This document shows positions 28,477 to 37,207 of a stretch of 64,000 nt of DNA, in pieces. Position 1 is the first letter of the stretch. Each line of letters opens with the position of its first letter. Origin of the DNA: Pseudomonadota bacterium (lineage in GTDB: Bacteria; Pseudomonadota; Alphaproteobacteria; Dongiales; Dongiaceae); the NCBI GenBank assembly GCA_021792365.1, contig JAJYUT010000003.1, positions 620,001-684,000 of the forward strand. Direction: 5' to 3'. The translations under genes and the position numbers were made by a program. The notes under the pieces are model-generated. The model was not told the DNA's origin. It saw only the letters and a list, made by a program, of their open reading frames with translations, and did not search any database.

Positions 28477-30150
28477 TCAGTTCGGATCGATCTCCGGCGG
28501 CTGCCCGAAATCGAGCGGCGGCAGCTCAGGCTGCCCCTCCCCGTCGAACGGCGGCAGCTCGATCTCGATGGTCGAGGGATCGACCGCCGGGCCCGCCTTG
28601 GGAATCGAGAGTTGCGGGAAGGCCAGCGTGATCGCGATCATGATCGCCTGCAGCAAAACGAAGGCGACCGCGCCGCGATAGATCTGCACCGTGCTGACGC
28701 CGGCGATGGTGCGCTTGGTCTGCTTGTCGAGCCAGTCCCCGGCGGGGGCGACAGAGCGCATATAGAACAGGGCGAAGCCGAAGGGCGGCGTCAGGAAGCT
28801 GGTCTGCATGTTGACCGCGAGGATGACCCCGAACCAGACGAGGTCGATGCCGAACGCGTCGGCCACCGGCGCCAGCAACGGCACCACGATAAAGGCGATC
28901 TCGAAGAAGTCGATGAAGCAGCCCAGCACGAAGACCAGGATATTGACGGCGATCAGGAAGCCCCACGCGCCGCCCGGCAAGGCGGCGAACAGCTCCTCCA
29001 CCCAGATATGGCCGTTGATGCCGTAGAAGGTGAGCGAGAAGATGCGCGAGCCGATCAGGATGAATATGACGAAGCAGGCGAGCCGCGTGGTCGCCTCCAG
29101 CGCCTCGCTCAAGACCCTGAAATCCAGCCGCCGCTTCGCGAAGGCCAGGACCAGGGCGCCGGTCGCGCCCATCGCGCCGCCCTCGGTCGGCGTGGCGACG
29201 CCGAGAAAGATGGTGCCCAGCACCAGGAAGATCAGCGCCAGCGGCGGGATGAGGACGATGATCACCTGCTGCGCCAGGCGCGACAGCACGCTTGTGTTCA
29301 GCATCCTGTCGAGCAGCGCCCCCGCATAGATCGCGGCCACCCCGATCGTGGCGGCCCAGATCGCCGCGCCGTCCTCGATCCGGTCCTGCAGCAGGCCATG
29401 CGCGCCGAAGGCGATGACCGCCCCCGCAGCGAGCGCAACGATGAGCGACAGCAGGCCGGCGCCAAGCGTGCGCACTTCCGGAGGCAAGGCCGGCAGCGCG
29501 GACGGGCGCAGGATGCTGACCACGAAGACATAGAGGCAATAAAGCCCGGTCAGCAGCAGGCCAGGGATCAGGGCGCCCGCATACATGTCGCCGACCGATC
29601 GGCCGAGCTGGTCGGCGAGGACGATCAGCACCAGAGACGGCGGGATGATCTGCGCCAGGGTTCCCGAGGCCGCAATGACGCCGGTCGCCAGCGATCGGTC
29701 ATAGCCGTAGCGCAGCATGATCGGCAGGGAGATGAGGCCCATGGCGATCACGGAGGCGGCCACCACGCCGGTGGTCGCCGCCAGCAGCGCGCCCACGAGG
29801 ATTGCCGCATAGGCGAGGCCGCCGCGGATCGGGCCGAACAGCTGGCCGATCGTGTCCAGCAGATCCGCCGCCATGCCCGACTTCTCAAGGATGATCCCCA
29901 TGAACGTGAAGAACGGGATCGCCAGCAGCGTGTCATTGCGCATGACGTCGAGCACGCGCCCGGGCAAGGTCTGGAGCAGCGGCCAGGACAGGCGGATCTC
30001 GTTCGAGTGGGGCGACAGCTCGACCGCGATCCAGAAGAACAGCAGGCCGTTGGCGGCGAGGGAGAAGGCGACCGGATAGCCGAGCAGCAGGAAGACGACC
30101 AGCGATACGAACATGATCGGCGCGAGGTTGTGGGCGATGAGCTCGATCAT
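28477..30150 (-). CDS. dctM: TRAP transporter large permease (DctM family)
   Basis: This large membrane subunit couples Na+ or H+ flow to solute uptake. It has 557 residues and more than 12 hydrophobic segments, including LGYPVAFSLAANGLLFF near the N-terminus and the family motif GVATPTEGGAMGATGAL. At 557 residues it is longer than the usual 430 or so, as in the FcbT3-like branch, with extra helices in the middle and a Pro/Glu-rich tail (IEIELPPFDGEG). The ATG at 30150 overlaps the dctQ stop by 4 nt. The longer frame upstream is antisense-type translation. Confidence 0.93.
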   Translation of the reverse strand: MIELIAHNLAPIMFVSLVVFLLLGYPVAFSLAANGLLFFWIAVELSPHSNEIRLSWPLLQTLPGRVLDVMRNDTLLAIPFFTFMGIILEKSGMAADLLDTIGQLFGPIRGGLAYAAILVGALLAATTGVVAASVIAMGLISLPIMLRYGYDRSLATGVIAASGTLAQIIPPSLVLIVLADQLGRSVGDMYAGALIPGLLLTGLYCLYVFVVSILRPSALPALPPEVRTLGAGLLSLIVALAAGAVIAFGAHGLLQDRIEDGAAIWAATIGVAAIYAGALLDRMLNTSVLSRLAQQVIIVLIPPLALIFLVLGTIFLGVATPTEGGAMGATGALVLAFAKRRLDFRVLSEALEATTRLACFVIFILIGSRIFSLTFYGINGHIWVEELFAALPGGAWGFLIAVNILVFVLGCFIDFFEIAFIVVPLLAPVADAFGIDLVWFGVILAVNMQTSFLTPPFGFALFYMRSVAPAGDWLDKQTKRTIAGVSTVQIYRGAVAFVLLQAIMIAITLAFPQLSIPKAGPAVDPSTIEIELPPFDGEGQPELPPLDFGQPPEIDPN

Positions 30151-30725
30151 TCGAGCGGCGCGCCCTTCACGCCGAGATCCTCGGGCCGCAAGCCACGCGG
30201 CGATTCCGGCTCCGCCTCCTCGAGCGCGCCGGTCAGGAGGCCGATGCGCTTGATGATCTCCGAAACCGCCTGCAGCAGCAGAAGCACGAAGCCGAGCAGA
30301 ACGAACAGCTTGGACGGCCAGATGATGAGGCCGCCCGCATTCGCGGAGCTTTCGCCGCTGCGGTAGGAATCGAGGAAGAACGGCCAGCTGAGCCAGATCA
30401 TGATCAGAACCAGCGGCAGCAGCATCAGGACGTGGCAGAAGAGGTCGATCCAGTGCCGCGCGCGCGCACCGAGGCGGCTCGACACGACGTCGATGCGCAC
30501 GTGGCCGTTGCGCTGCAGGACATAGGCGGCGGCCAGCATGAAGACCGCGCCGAACAGGTACCATTGCAGCTCCAGCCAGGCATTGGAGCTGGTGTCGAAC
30601 AGCTTGCGGACGATCGCGTTGACGGCGCTGACCAGGACTGCGGCGAGGATGAGCCAGCGGATGTGATGGCCGATGAAGCCCGTCACCGCGTCGATGGCGC
30701 GGCTGACGGCCAGCAATGGGTGCAC
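30147..30725 (-). CDS. dctQ: TRAP transporter small permease (DctQ family)
   Basis: This small membrane subunit of 192 residues has four predicted helices (WLILAAVLVSAVNAIV, FGAVFMLAAAYVL, VLMLLPLVLIMIWLSW, LFVLLGFVLLLLQAV). It carries the DctQ motif W(L)ELQWYLF and VRIDVVSSR between helices 2 and 3. It is translationally coupled to dctM. The promoter should lie in the 245 bp between its start and the tRNA. Confidence 0.92.
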   Translation of the reverse strand: MHPLLAVSRAIDAVTGFIGHHIRWLILAAVLVSAVNAIVRKLFDTSSNAWLELQWYLFGAVFMLAAAYVLQRNGHVRIDVVSSRLGARARHWIDLFCHVLMLLPLVLIMIWLSWPFFLDSYRSGESSANAGGLIIWPSKLFVLLGFVLLLLQAVSEIIKRIGLLTGALEEAEPESPRGLRPEDLGVKGAPLE

Positions 30726-30967
30726 GAACCGATCCTCCCTGCGAGGCGCCCGTTTCCCGGGCTTGTTAGGAACCGCAGACTAGGAGCAAAGCTTCATGCA
30801 AAACAAGGATTTATCCCTGGTCCGCCGACCGACCTTGGTGTGAGGGCCGGTTGCCGGGCCGGACTCGGCGGAGATCGGCCAAACGGTTGATCGGCTTGCA
30901 ATTTCAAGCGCAGCGGCCACTTGATGCCTATCGGACGGTCGAGTATGGTGCGGCTCCGATCGCGATC

Positions 30968-31047
<80 letters not shown>

Positions 31048-31198
31048 TCTTCAAAGTCCATCACCCCATTCGACGTCGGTCTGGCCACGAATTGGTCTGA
31101 TCGAGTGACTTTGCAGGTCCCGAGTTTACGCTCCCCATACTTCGCCATTCGACGAACTATCTTGACGGCTGACAGACGGTCAGGTCATACTTTGCCAC

Positions 31199-31546
31199 AT
31201 GGAAAACAAACAGCCCCAACTCGACCGCGCATTCGCCGCTCTCTCTGATCCGACACGTCGTGCGGTTGTGGCGCGCTTGTGCTTGGGGGAAGCATCGGTG
31301 AGTGAACTCGCCGCGCCATTCAGCATCGGCCTGCCAACATTCCTGAAGCACATCCGCGTCCTTGAAGACGGCGGATTTCTAGAGACTCGCAAGGCGGGCC
31401 GCGTTCGCGTATGCGCCCTCAAACCGGAGGCGCTGCGCCGGACGGACACCTGGCTCAGCGAACACCTCCGCATCTGGACCGCGCGGCTTGACCGGATGGA
31501 CGCCCACATTCAGCGCCGCAAGAAGGAAACCCGCAAGGATGAGTGA
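31199..31546 (+). CDS. ArsR-family HTH regulator
   Basis: This 115-residue winged-helix regulator has the ArsR core: LDRAFAALSDPTRRAVVARL, VSELAAPF, LPTFLKHIRVLEDGGFLETRKAGR. It lacks the metal-binding cysteine pair of ArsR/SmtB and fits the group encoded with AHSA1/SRPBCC proteins. Its stop overlaps the next gene by 8 nt, so the two are coupled. The ligand is unknown. Confidence 0.92.
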   Translation: MENKQPQLDRAFAALSDPTRRAVVARLCLGEASVSELAAPFSIGLPTFLKHIRVLEDGGFLETRKAGRVRVCALKPEALRRTDTWLSEHLRIWTARLDRMDAHIQRRKKETRKDE

Positions 31547-32039
31547 TCTGACCAACGTCCGCGAGTCGCCGTGGGCTGAATGGCCTCTTGATCGCGAGAT
31601 TGTCATCACCCGCCTGGTCGATGCGCCGCGCACCCTCGTCTTCGAAGCCTGGACCGATCCGGCGCAGTTGCCCGCATGGTTCGGGCCGGAGGGATTCGCG
31701 ATCGAGACGAGAGAGATCGACATCCGCGTTGGCGGACAATGGCGCTTCGACATGATTGCGCCAGACGGAACGCGTTACGGCAACCGCATGTCTTTTCTCC
31801 GGCTGGAGGCGCCTGCCTTGATCGAGGTTGACTACCGTTCTGACCGGGATGAAGACCCGTCAGCGTTTCGAATGCTGTTGACCCTCGACGAGCAGGCCAA
31901 CGGCAAAACAATCGTTACCTTGCGCCAGATGCATCCGACCAAGGCGCGCCGCGACGAGGTGATTGGATTCGGAGCAGTCGAGTACGGCGCCCAGACGCTC
32001 GACAAACTCGCGCGACATGTGCAAGCGCGGGGGCAATGA
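31539..32039 (+). CDS. SRPBCC (AHSA1-like) domain protein
   Basis: This 166-residue START/Bet v1-fold protein is recognised by ITRLVDAPRTLVFEAWTDPAQLPAWFGPEGF, cut here by WRFDMIAPDGTRYGNR and the late C-terminal helix. Such proteins bind hydrophobic ligands or act as Aha1-like domains. The ATG at 31539 lies within the last codons of the ArsR gene and has AAGGA upstream. The pair is a common two-gene module. Confidence 0.9.
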   Translation: MSDLTNVRESPWAEWPLDREIVITRLVDAPRTLVFEAWTDPAQLPAWFGPEGFAIETREIDIRVGGQWRFDMIAPDGTRYGNRMSFLRLEAPALIEVDYRSDRDEDPSAFRMLLTLDEQANGKTIVTLRQMHPTKARRDEVIGFGAVEYGAQTLDKLARHVQARGQ

Positions 32040-32516
32040 GCGCAGCGTAAAGGCCAAACTCAGCGCGAGATTACAACTAAATACCGGGTTCAGTTTCATC
32101 CTCTTCGGCGCACCAATTCCACGTTTACTACGCACCTTTTTTTCTCAGATTTTCTGATCACAGCTGGTCACGTCTGAACGGCGTCCTGCGGGATAGATCC
32201 GCTTCGTTGGGCGACACTCGACGCTCCGCCACCGAGTTCGCGACGGAACGGCGGAGTCCGCAGAGTGGTGTCGTTGGCTTCATGCACCTTGCAGCCGTGC
32301 CGGGACCGAAAAACCGGTCCGGAACTTCGTCGGACATCGGAAACTGGAGCCGTCCGGCATTCAAACCTCGCTAACGAACCTCGCCAAGCTGTGAACTCGG
32401 CCACAGCTGCGACGTGTTCAAAGGTCTAAATCGATCTCCGAAACGTCGCGCTTTAGGGGCGGCGGGTCGCAGCGCCAGTTCGGAAAGGACCGGCCGTGTC
32501 AGCGAGGTGAGCGAAA
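32040..32516. other. Intergenic region, no gene seen
   Basis: About 480 bp separate the SRPBCC gene from the GNAT gene. The frames on both strands have no ribosome-binding sites or recognisable motifs. A short direct/inverted resemblance (AACGGCGTCCTGCGG near 32174 and ACGGCGGAGTCCGCAG near 32248) hints at an old repeat or decayed gene, but I cannot assign it. Confidence 0.4.
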
Positions 32517-33086
32517 ATGAGCCAAATACAAATTCGTCAGGCAATGAGCGTCGAGATCGCAGCCTTGCGCGCCCTGCAGGAGCGCTCCATGCGTGTGCTT
32601 TCTCGACACAGCTACACCGCAACCCAGATCGATACCTTTATAGCGCGCATTGGCACCATGGACGACTATCTGGTTGCCGATCGCACGTACCTGGTTGCCG
32701 AACTCGATGCCGAACTCCTCGGGTGCGGCGGCTGGACCACACGCCTGCCCGGCTACGCCCGCCGCGCCGTGGGAGAGGCTCATACACCGGATCCGAACCG
32801 GGCAACGATCCGCAGCGTCTTCGTGAACCCGATTGCGGCGCGCCAGGGCATCGGCCGCCGCATCATGGGCGCGATCGAGACTTTCCTGCGTAGCAACAGC
32901 TTTCGCGATGCCGAGCTCAGCGCCACCGACAATAGCCGCGCCTTCTACCGCAGCCTCGGCTACCGGCCGCTGGGCGTGTTTCAGGTTGATGTCGGGGATG
33001 GCGTCAGCCTACGCCTCACCCGGATGCGCAAGTCACTTCTGCAGGCAGGATCCGACGGGCCCAACCCATCGTCGATCCCGGCGTGA
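32517..33086 (+). CDS. GNAT-family N-acetyltransferase
   Basis: This 189-residue acetyltransferase has the acetyl-CoA motif ATIRSVFVNPIAARQGIGRRIMGAIE followed by ELSATDNSRAFYRSLGYR. The N-terminal half (IRQAMSVEIAALRALQERSM) is the usual first strand and helix. The substrate is not identifiable. It stands alone, with about 235 bp of non-coding sequence after it. Confidence 0.88.
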   Translation: MSQIQIRQAMSVEIAALRALQERSMRVLSRHSYTATQIDTFIARIGTMDDYLVADRTYLVAELDAELLGCGGWTTRLPGYARRAVGEAHTPDPNRATIRSVFVNPIAARQGIGRRIMGAIETFLRSNSFRDAELSATDNSRAFYRSLGYRPLGVFQVDVGDGVSLRLTRMRKSLLQAGSDGPNPSSIPA

Positions 33087-33321
33087 CAACATGCGGATCC
33101 AGGTTGGCTGCGACTTACGCCTACGACAGCCGCACGTTGTGAGAGCGTGCCGGCCGCCTGGAAAATCGACGTATCGTAGAATGACCGGAATTAACGCCGT
33201 AGGTCAGAAGATTGGTCGAACCGCCAGCCTACGAGGCGTGGGCGTTGGTGTCCCTCTGCGCTCGCATCAGCGCATTGTCCTTCGGCGATCGACCCGCGCG
33301 AACGCGGCGCTCGCGGATGGA

Positions 33322-33681
33322 TCAGCCCTGCGCGGCTTTCGACAGCATGTCCGCGCAAGCGCTGGCCAAAGTCCGGTCCGGCTGTTCCGCTGTCGGCATC
33401 GTCGCCCAGCCGGCCTTCATCACGAAATCCCGCTGCTCGTAGCTGGTCTTCATCCCCGCGAGCTGCGCAAGCTTGGAGGTGGAATCCGGGTCCATTTTCG
33501 ACTGGCTGATGCAGACCGGAATCAACGCATCGACGACCGCAGCCGCGGATGTCTCATGAGCCAATCGCTCGGCCGAGCCGCTGGTATACCAGCCGGCCTG
33601 CGAGAAGCCGAATGTCACCGTCGCGATCGCACCCGCGAGCGCGCCGAGGATTGCAGGTTTTGTCCATGTGGGGATGTTCAT
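33322..33681 (-). CDS. Conserved hypothetical membrane-anchored protein
   Basis: This 119-residue protein begins MNIPTWTKPAILGALAGAIA, with one N-terminal hydrophobic helix that is probably an uncleaved anchor. A periplasmic helical part follows (SAERLAHETSAAAVVDALIP, then a Cys-Ile-Ser motif). Similar proteins are common in Hyphomicrobiales, with no known function. The ATG at 33681 follows GGAAAGCCCA. It is the last member of a run of small minus-strand genes. Confidence 0.7.
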   Translation of the reverse strand: MNIPTWTKPAILGALAGAIATVTFGFSQAGWYTSGSAERLAHETSAAAVVDALIPVCISQSKMDPDSTSKLAQLAGMKTSYEQRDFVMKAGWATMPTAEQPDRTLASACADMLSKAAQG

Positions 33682-33803
33682 TGGGCTTTCCTTTTTACGA
33701 AATGGATTTGGAACGCGGTTCACACGAAACGGCCGCCCCTCCGTCCAGGAACGCTGAACGGCGCATGCCTACTAGTACCCGCGCGGATGCGCGAGCAGGC
33801 TGC

Positions 33804-33986
33804 TTACTCGTCGTCCCGCCGTCCCGTGTCTTGCGGCCGATCGTCGGCTGGAGATTGAGGCTTCTGTCGCAGCTCCTTCTTCGATCTGGCGCGCCGCAAG
33901 CTGTCGAACAGATCGTAGGCCGGTTCAGCATTGCGCCGGCCGAGCGGAGCGCCTGCCGTCTTGCTGAATGCGTCTTTGGCTGACAT
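33804..33986 (-). CDS. Small hypothetical protein (60 aa)
   Basis: The ATG at 33986 (MSAKDAFSKTAGAPLGRRN) has an AGGAGGA Shine-Dalgarno 7 nt upstream. The product is hydrophilic with a basic middle (RRARSKKELRQK) and an acidic end. No family is recognised. It follows two tiny membrane-protein genes on the same strand. Confidence 0.6.
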   Translation of the reverse strand: MSAKDAFSKTAGAPLGRRNAEPAYDLFDSLRRARSKKELRQKPQSPADDRPQDTGRRDDE

Positions 33987-34023
33987 CGAAGTTCCTCCTG
34001 TTGGGTAATCCATCGGCGCTCGA

Positions 34024-34110
34024 TCAGAACGCACGGCGGAATAGATGGACGAGCGCCACCGCGATCAAGATCAGGAGCGGCACGCCAATAGGAGGCGTGA
34101 ACCAGGCCAT
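34024..34110 (-). CDS. Tiny membrane protein (28 aa)
   Basis: The product begins MAWFTPPIGVPLLILIAVAL and ends VHLFRRAF: one hydrophobic helix followed by a basic end. GAGGG lies 8 nt before the ATG. The start is 4 nt after the stop of the next small gene upstream, which supports coupled translation. It is too short for standard gene finders. Confidence 0.55.
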   Translation of the reverse strand: MAWFTPPIGVPLLILIAVALVHLFRRAF

Positions 34111-34114
34111 CGAT

Positions 34115-34252
34115 CTAACCCTCAAAGGAGAAGCCTTCCGAGGAAGGTCTTGAGATGACGCCCACGTTGGCGAGCGCGATGAAAATGGCGAAGGCGATGA
34201 GCACGGCAGTCAACCCACTCATCACGTGGGACACAAAGCGTTTCAGAGTCAT
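34115..34252 (-). CDS. Small membrane protein (45 aa)
   Basis: The product begins MTLKRFVSHVMSGLTAVLIA, with one transmembrane helix and a short polar tail (PSSEGFSFEG). The ATG at 34252 has GGAGG 6 nt upstream. It forms an apparent operon with the 28-residue and 60-residue genes downstream. No family is recognised. Confidence 0.55.
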   Translation of the reverse strand: MTLKRFVSHVMSGLTAVLIAFAIFIALANVGVISRPSSEGFSFEG

Positions 34253-34797
34253 GTGAGCCTCCGTTGCGGTTGAGTGCGTCCAGAATGACCGGGACCGCAG
34301 CGCCGGTCGCACGTAGGCGGCGAAAGAGGCCACTGAAGGCAATCGAGCGATATTGGGTTGTCGTGCAAAAGCGGACCTGTGATAAGGGCAAGCACGACAT
34401 CGCTCGGTCCGATCACGCACAGTATGCTCATTATGCGCGCAACACAAGGTCGGATGCCGCCGGGACAAAGACAGTTCCGTCGAAGGCGGTCTCCGTGGCG
34501 CTATTTTTCCGCCGCGTGGCAGCACGCAGGCCTGTTGGATTCCCGAACGATTGAAGGCCCTTAGAGCCTTCCGCCATTCCTGCAATAAGCAGAGCCATCC
34601 GATTCGATGCTGCTGCGGCTCGCGTTCATATGAGGAGCTATCGTTGCAAACGCCGGTGAAAGAGTTCATGGTGCGGCGCTGCTCATGGGTTCGACCCGCC
34701 CTTTGCTCCCCGCGAGATGAAATCGGCTTCATTCGCTTCGAAGCACGACCTGCTGCATCGAGTGGGCGGAGCATTGTTCTCTTTCGGAGGTGCCAGG
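34253..34797. other. Gene-free region upstream of cold-shock gene
   Basis: These 545 bp lie between the divergent small-membrane-protein gene and the cold-shock gene. They must hold both promoters, and the plus-strand part could be the long 5' leader typical of cold-shock mRNAs. I see no specific motif I would defend. Plus-strand frames here lack Shine-Dalgarno sequences and family resemblance. Confidence 0.4.
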
Positions 34798-35001
34798 ATG
34801 TCCACCGGCAAGATCAAATGGTTCAATGTCCGGAAGGGCTTTGGCTTCATCCAGCCGGACGAAGCGGCGAAGGACGTGTTCCTGCATATCTCCACCGTCG
34901 AGCGCGCCGGCATCGCTCTGCTGACCGAAGGACAGGCGGTCAGCTTCGAGATCGTCAGGGATCGCGGGAAGGAAAGAGCCGCCAACCTGAAGCTTATCTA
35001 G
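34798..35001 (+). CDS. Cold-shock domain protein (CspA-like)
   Basis: This 67-residue single cold-shock domain acts as an RNA chaperone. RNP1 (KGFGFIQPD) and RNP2-like (DVFLHIS) motifs are present. The ATG at 34798 (MSTGKIKWFN) has GGAGGTG 8 nt upstream. The frame upstream to 34717 is not part of the domain. Confidence 0.95.
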   Translation: MSTGKIKWFNVRKGFGFIQPDEAAKDVFLHISTVERAGIALLTEGQAVSFEIVRDRGKERAANLKLI

Positions 35002-35098
35002 GCGCCCCTTTCGCGTTCGACCGCGATGCTCTCCATTGGAACAGAGGCCGAGCCGGCGCTTCGGCGAGTCGTTCCGATCCCTGCGGGAAAGTGCTGTG

Positions 35099-35326
35099 AT
35101 GAACAGTTCAAGATTCCATAGATTGGAAGAAGCGCGTCGTCAGGCGATGACGGCCGTGCTCGAGGCGAAGGAACGCGAAAGCGCCGCGTTGCAAGAACGG
35201 GCGGCGCTTTTCGCGATGGAAACGCAGAAGGTCAAGAACCTACGCGCCTTGCGATTGGCGCAGGAAACGTCGGCCGACGACATGCGTGAACAACCGGGAG
35301 GGGCCGCTTCCACCCGCGCGGCCTGA
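35099..35326 (+). CDS. Small coiled-coil protein
   Basis: This 75-residue, highly charged helical protein starts MNSSRFHRLEEARRQAMTAV. A long continuous helix with heptad-like spacing runs from about residue 5 to 60, with many Glu, Arg and Ala. It lacks a clear Shine-Dalgarno (GGGAAAGTGCTG upstream). Similar short helical proteins occur in soil Alphaproteobacteria, function unknown. Confidence 0.5.
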   Translation: MNSSRFHRLEEARRQAMTAVLEAKERESAALQERAALFAMETQKVKNLRALRLAQETSADDMREQPGGAASTRAA

Positions 35327-35402
35327 GACTCCGGTTGTATTCCGCCTCCGCTCGTGGCGAGGTCTATTGGCATCGGCGGGGGAACCGGCAGGGAGGATTC
35401 TC

Positions 35403-35600
35403 GTGGCGGCCTATCGATGTCTTATGGTGAGCGGCGAACGCATCCGGTCGATCCGCGTTCTCGAGTGCGCGGATGATACTGAAGTAAGCCTCGAGGCGAC
35501 CGCGCTTCTCAGCGCGAACCCGGGCCATCAATGCATCGAGATTTGGCAGGTCGGGCGATTCGTGGCCCGCATCCCAAGCCGCGTGAAGACGTCAATCTGA
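35403..35600 (+). CDS. Small protein, possibly DUF6894-like
   Basis: With the GTG start at 35403 (GGGAGG 6 nt upstream) the product is 65 residues: MAAYRCLMVSGERIRSIRVL, then ECADDTEVSLEATALLS, ending in IEIWQVGRFVARIPS. The pattern (short strand, ECxxD, helix, EVWxxGRxVAR-like end) resembles small stress-associated proteins of Bradyrhizobium-type bacteria. The longer frame from 35286 overlaps the previous gene. Confidence 0.6.
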   Translation: MAAYRCLMVSGERIRSIRVLECADDTEVSLEATALLSANPGHQCIEIWQVGRFVARIPSRVKTSI

Positions 35601-35614
35601 TAACTGGCCAACCG

Positions 35615-35893
35615 CTATTGCATGTCCGCCGCGGTCAGCGTGTACGAACCTCGGCTGCGGCGCGAATAGATCCGATTGGCCGCCTTGCATATCTGCTCCC
35701 GATAGAGATCAAACGCGTTGAGCAGTCCTACCTCGTCTCCTGTGGCCTTCGGATCGATGCGGCAGAGCGCGGAGGCATCCACGAAGAACGGGATCTCGAG
35801 CGCCTCGTCGTATGCCCAAAACCGCACGCGGCTACCTCGCGCGTCGTAACTTCGGCTTTGATTGGGAAACGTCAGTGCGTTGCGAGCCGTCAT
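35615..35893 (-). CDS. DUF1488 family protein
   Basis: This 92-residue protein has the DUF1488 layout: FPNQSRSYDARGSRVRFWAY, then IPFFVDASALCRI, then a C-terminal helix (AFDLYREQICKAANRIYSRR). The ATG at 35893 has GAGGAGG 7 nt upstream. It converges with the preceding small plus-strand gene. Function unknown. Confidence 0.75.
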   Translation of the reverse strand: MTARNALTFPNQSRSYDARGSRVRFWAYDEALEIPFFVDASALCRIDPKATGDEVGLLNAFDLYREQICKAANRIYSRRSRGSYTLTAADMQ

Positions 35894-36391
35894 CTTTTCC
35901 TCCTCGCGGATCCGACTTTGGGTGCAGGGCTTGACCCGCGATCGGCCCAATTCGATCGTGGCCCCAGGAGCTTCAAATCATTCCGCACCTGAAGACATGC
36001 GCACGCCTTGCGCTGATCTTCGCTCAAGGTCGCGAACGTCGTGCCCGCCGTCTACGTATGTGGGTGGCCCGGGTCTGAATTGTAATCGAAATCGCACCAG
36101 GCTGCTTCGACGCGCCGGCTGCACGGGTCAGCGTATCTCAGCGCCGACCGGCATCTCCCCACCTGTTAACCGGTCGCGTCGGCACCAAAGGAGAGAAGAT
36201 AATGGCCGGCAGCCTTTCGCCGAGCCCAGCCATGGCACGCGTTTCCTAACCGATTGACCTCGGGATGCAATTCATGATCTCGCCGCTCGGGGCGGGGCGC
36301 TGGATCACCGGCTCATCCAGGCCTGAGCCGACAGACTCGATGGTGCCGCCGCGGCGCCTTCCGAGGGTTCTGTCGGCAGGTGTCCGGTCCA
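35894..36391. other. Intergenic region with one long hairpin
   Basis: About 500 bp contain no gene I can support. At 36327-36377 a 9-bp inverted repeat (GCCGACAGA / TCTGTCGGC) encloses a GC-rich inner stem. It lies 15-65 nt downstream of the M23 peptidase stop on the minus strand and is probably its terminator, although no T-run follows. Confidence 0.45.
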
Positions 36392-37207
36392 CTAGTTGCG
36401 CGCCTGCTGCGGTGGCAGCCACAGGGCGGGATCCAGCCGCACGTCGCGCCAGGTCATGCCCCAATGGAGGTGCGGGCCGGTGGCGCGGCCGGTCTTGCCG
36501 ACATGGCCGATCACCTCGCCCTGCTTCACATGGGTGCCGACCTTGGCCGCCAACGCCTTCATGTGGATGAAGGCCGATTGCACGCCGAAGCCGTGGTCGA
36601 GGATGACCGTGCCGCCGGTCAGGAAGAAGTCGGGCGCGACGAGGCGCACGACGCCCGGCGCGGGCGCGACAACCGGGCTGCCTTCGGGTGCCGCGATATC
36701 GAGGCCGTAATGCGGCGCGCGCGGCTCGCCGTTCAGGATGCGCTGGCTGCCATAGACGCCGCTGACCGGCCCCTCCGCCGGCCAGATGAAGGGCACGAGG
36801 AAGTCGCGCGCCTGGCTCGGCTCGCCGCCGCGCACGGCATCGATCTTCTCCTGGTCGGCCTTGATGCGCGCGAGGTTCTCCGGGTCGGGCGTGACCTTCG
36901 ATTGCTCGAGGTTGTCGATGCGCTGGATGTCGAACTGGCGCTGCGCGATGGCGAGATCCTGCTGCTCGGTCGTGCCGTCCGGGTGAATGATGGTGAGCTG
37001 CGCCTGCGCCGCCTGGTCGCGCCCAAAGCCGAACACGAACAGTCCGTCCTCTCCGACCAGCACTGGCTTGCCGCCAAGCAGGACCTTGGCGCCGGGAGCC
37101 GTGCGGCCGGTGACCAAACCGCCTTGCGTCAGGTGGCCGGTTAGCTCGACGGCGTGGGCAGCGCACAGCGGCGCAACCAGAAAAATGAGCGCCAGCAGCA
37201 GTCTCAC
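36392..37207 (-). CDS. M23 family metallopeptidase (murein hydrolase)
   Basis: This secreted zinc peptidase of 271 residues has a signal peptide (LLLALIFLVAPLCAAHA) and a C-terminal LytM domain: HYGLDIAAP supplies His and Asp, and GPHLHWGM supplies the HxH pair. All metal ligands are present, so it is probably an active peptidoglycan endopeptidase and not a degenerate activator. The middle holds a beta-rich segment and a short helix. The start overlaps the xseA stop by 4 nt. Confidence 0.93.
   Translation of the reverse strand: MRLLLALIFLVAPLCAAHAVELTGHLTQGGLVTGRTAPGAKVLLGGKPVLVGEDGLFVFGFGRDQAAQAQLTIIHPDGTTEQQDLAIAQRQFDIQRIDNLEQSKVTPDPENLARIKADQEKIDAVRGGEPSQARDFLVPFIWPAEGPVSGVYGSQRILNGEPRAPHYGLDIAAPEGSPVVAPAPGVVRLVAPDFFLTGGTVILDHGFGVQSAFIHMKALAAKVGTHVKQGEVIGHVGKTGRATGPHLHWGMTWRDVRLDPALWLPPQQARN

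Noticed and set aside
28453-30366. 637-codon plus-strand frame opposite dctM/dctQ
   Set aside because: It is antisense to a hydrophobic transporter, and the charged Asp/Arg/Gln-rich translation is the expected complement of hydrophobic codons.
34264-34554. 96-codon plus-strand frame upstream of the cold-shock gene
   Set aside because: It has no ribosome-binding site, is Arg-rich without pattern, and overlaps the likely promoter and leader region.
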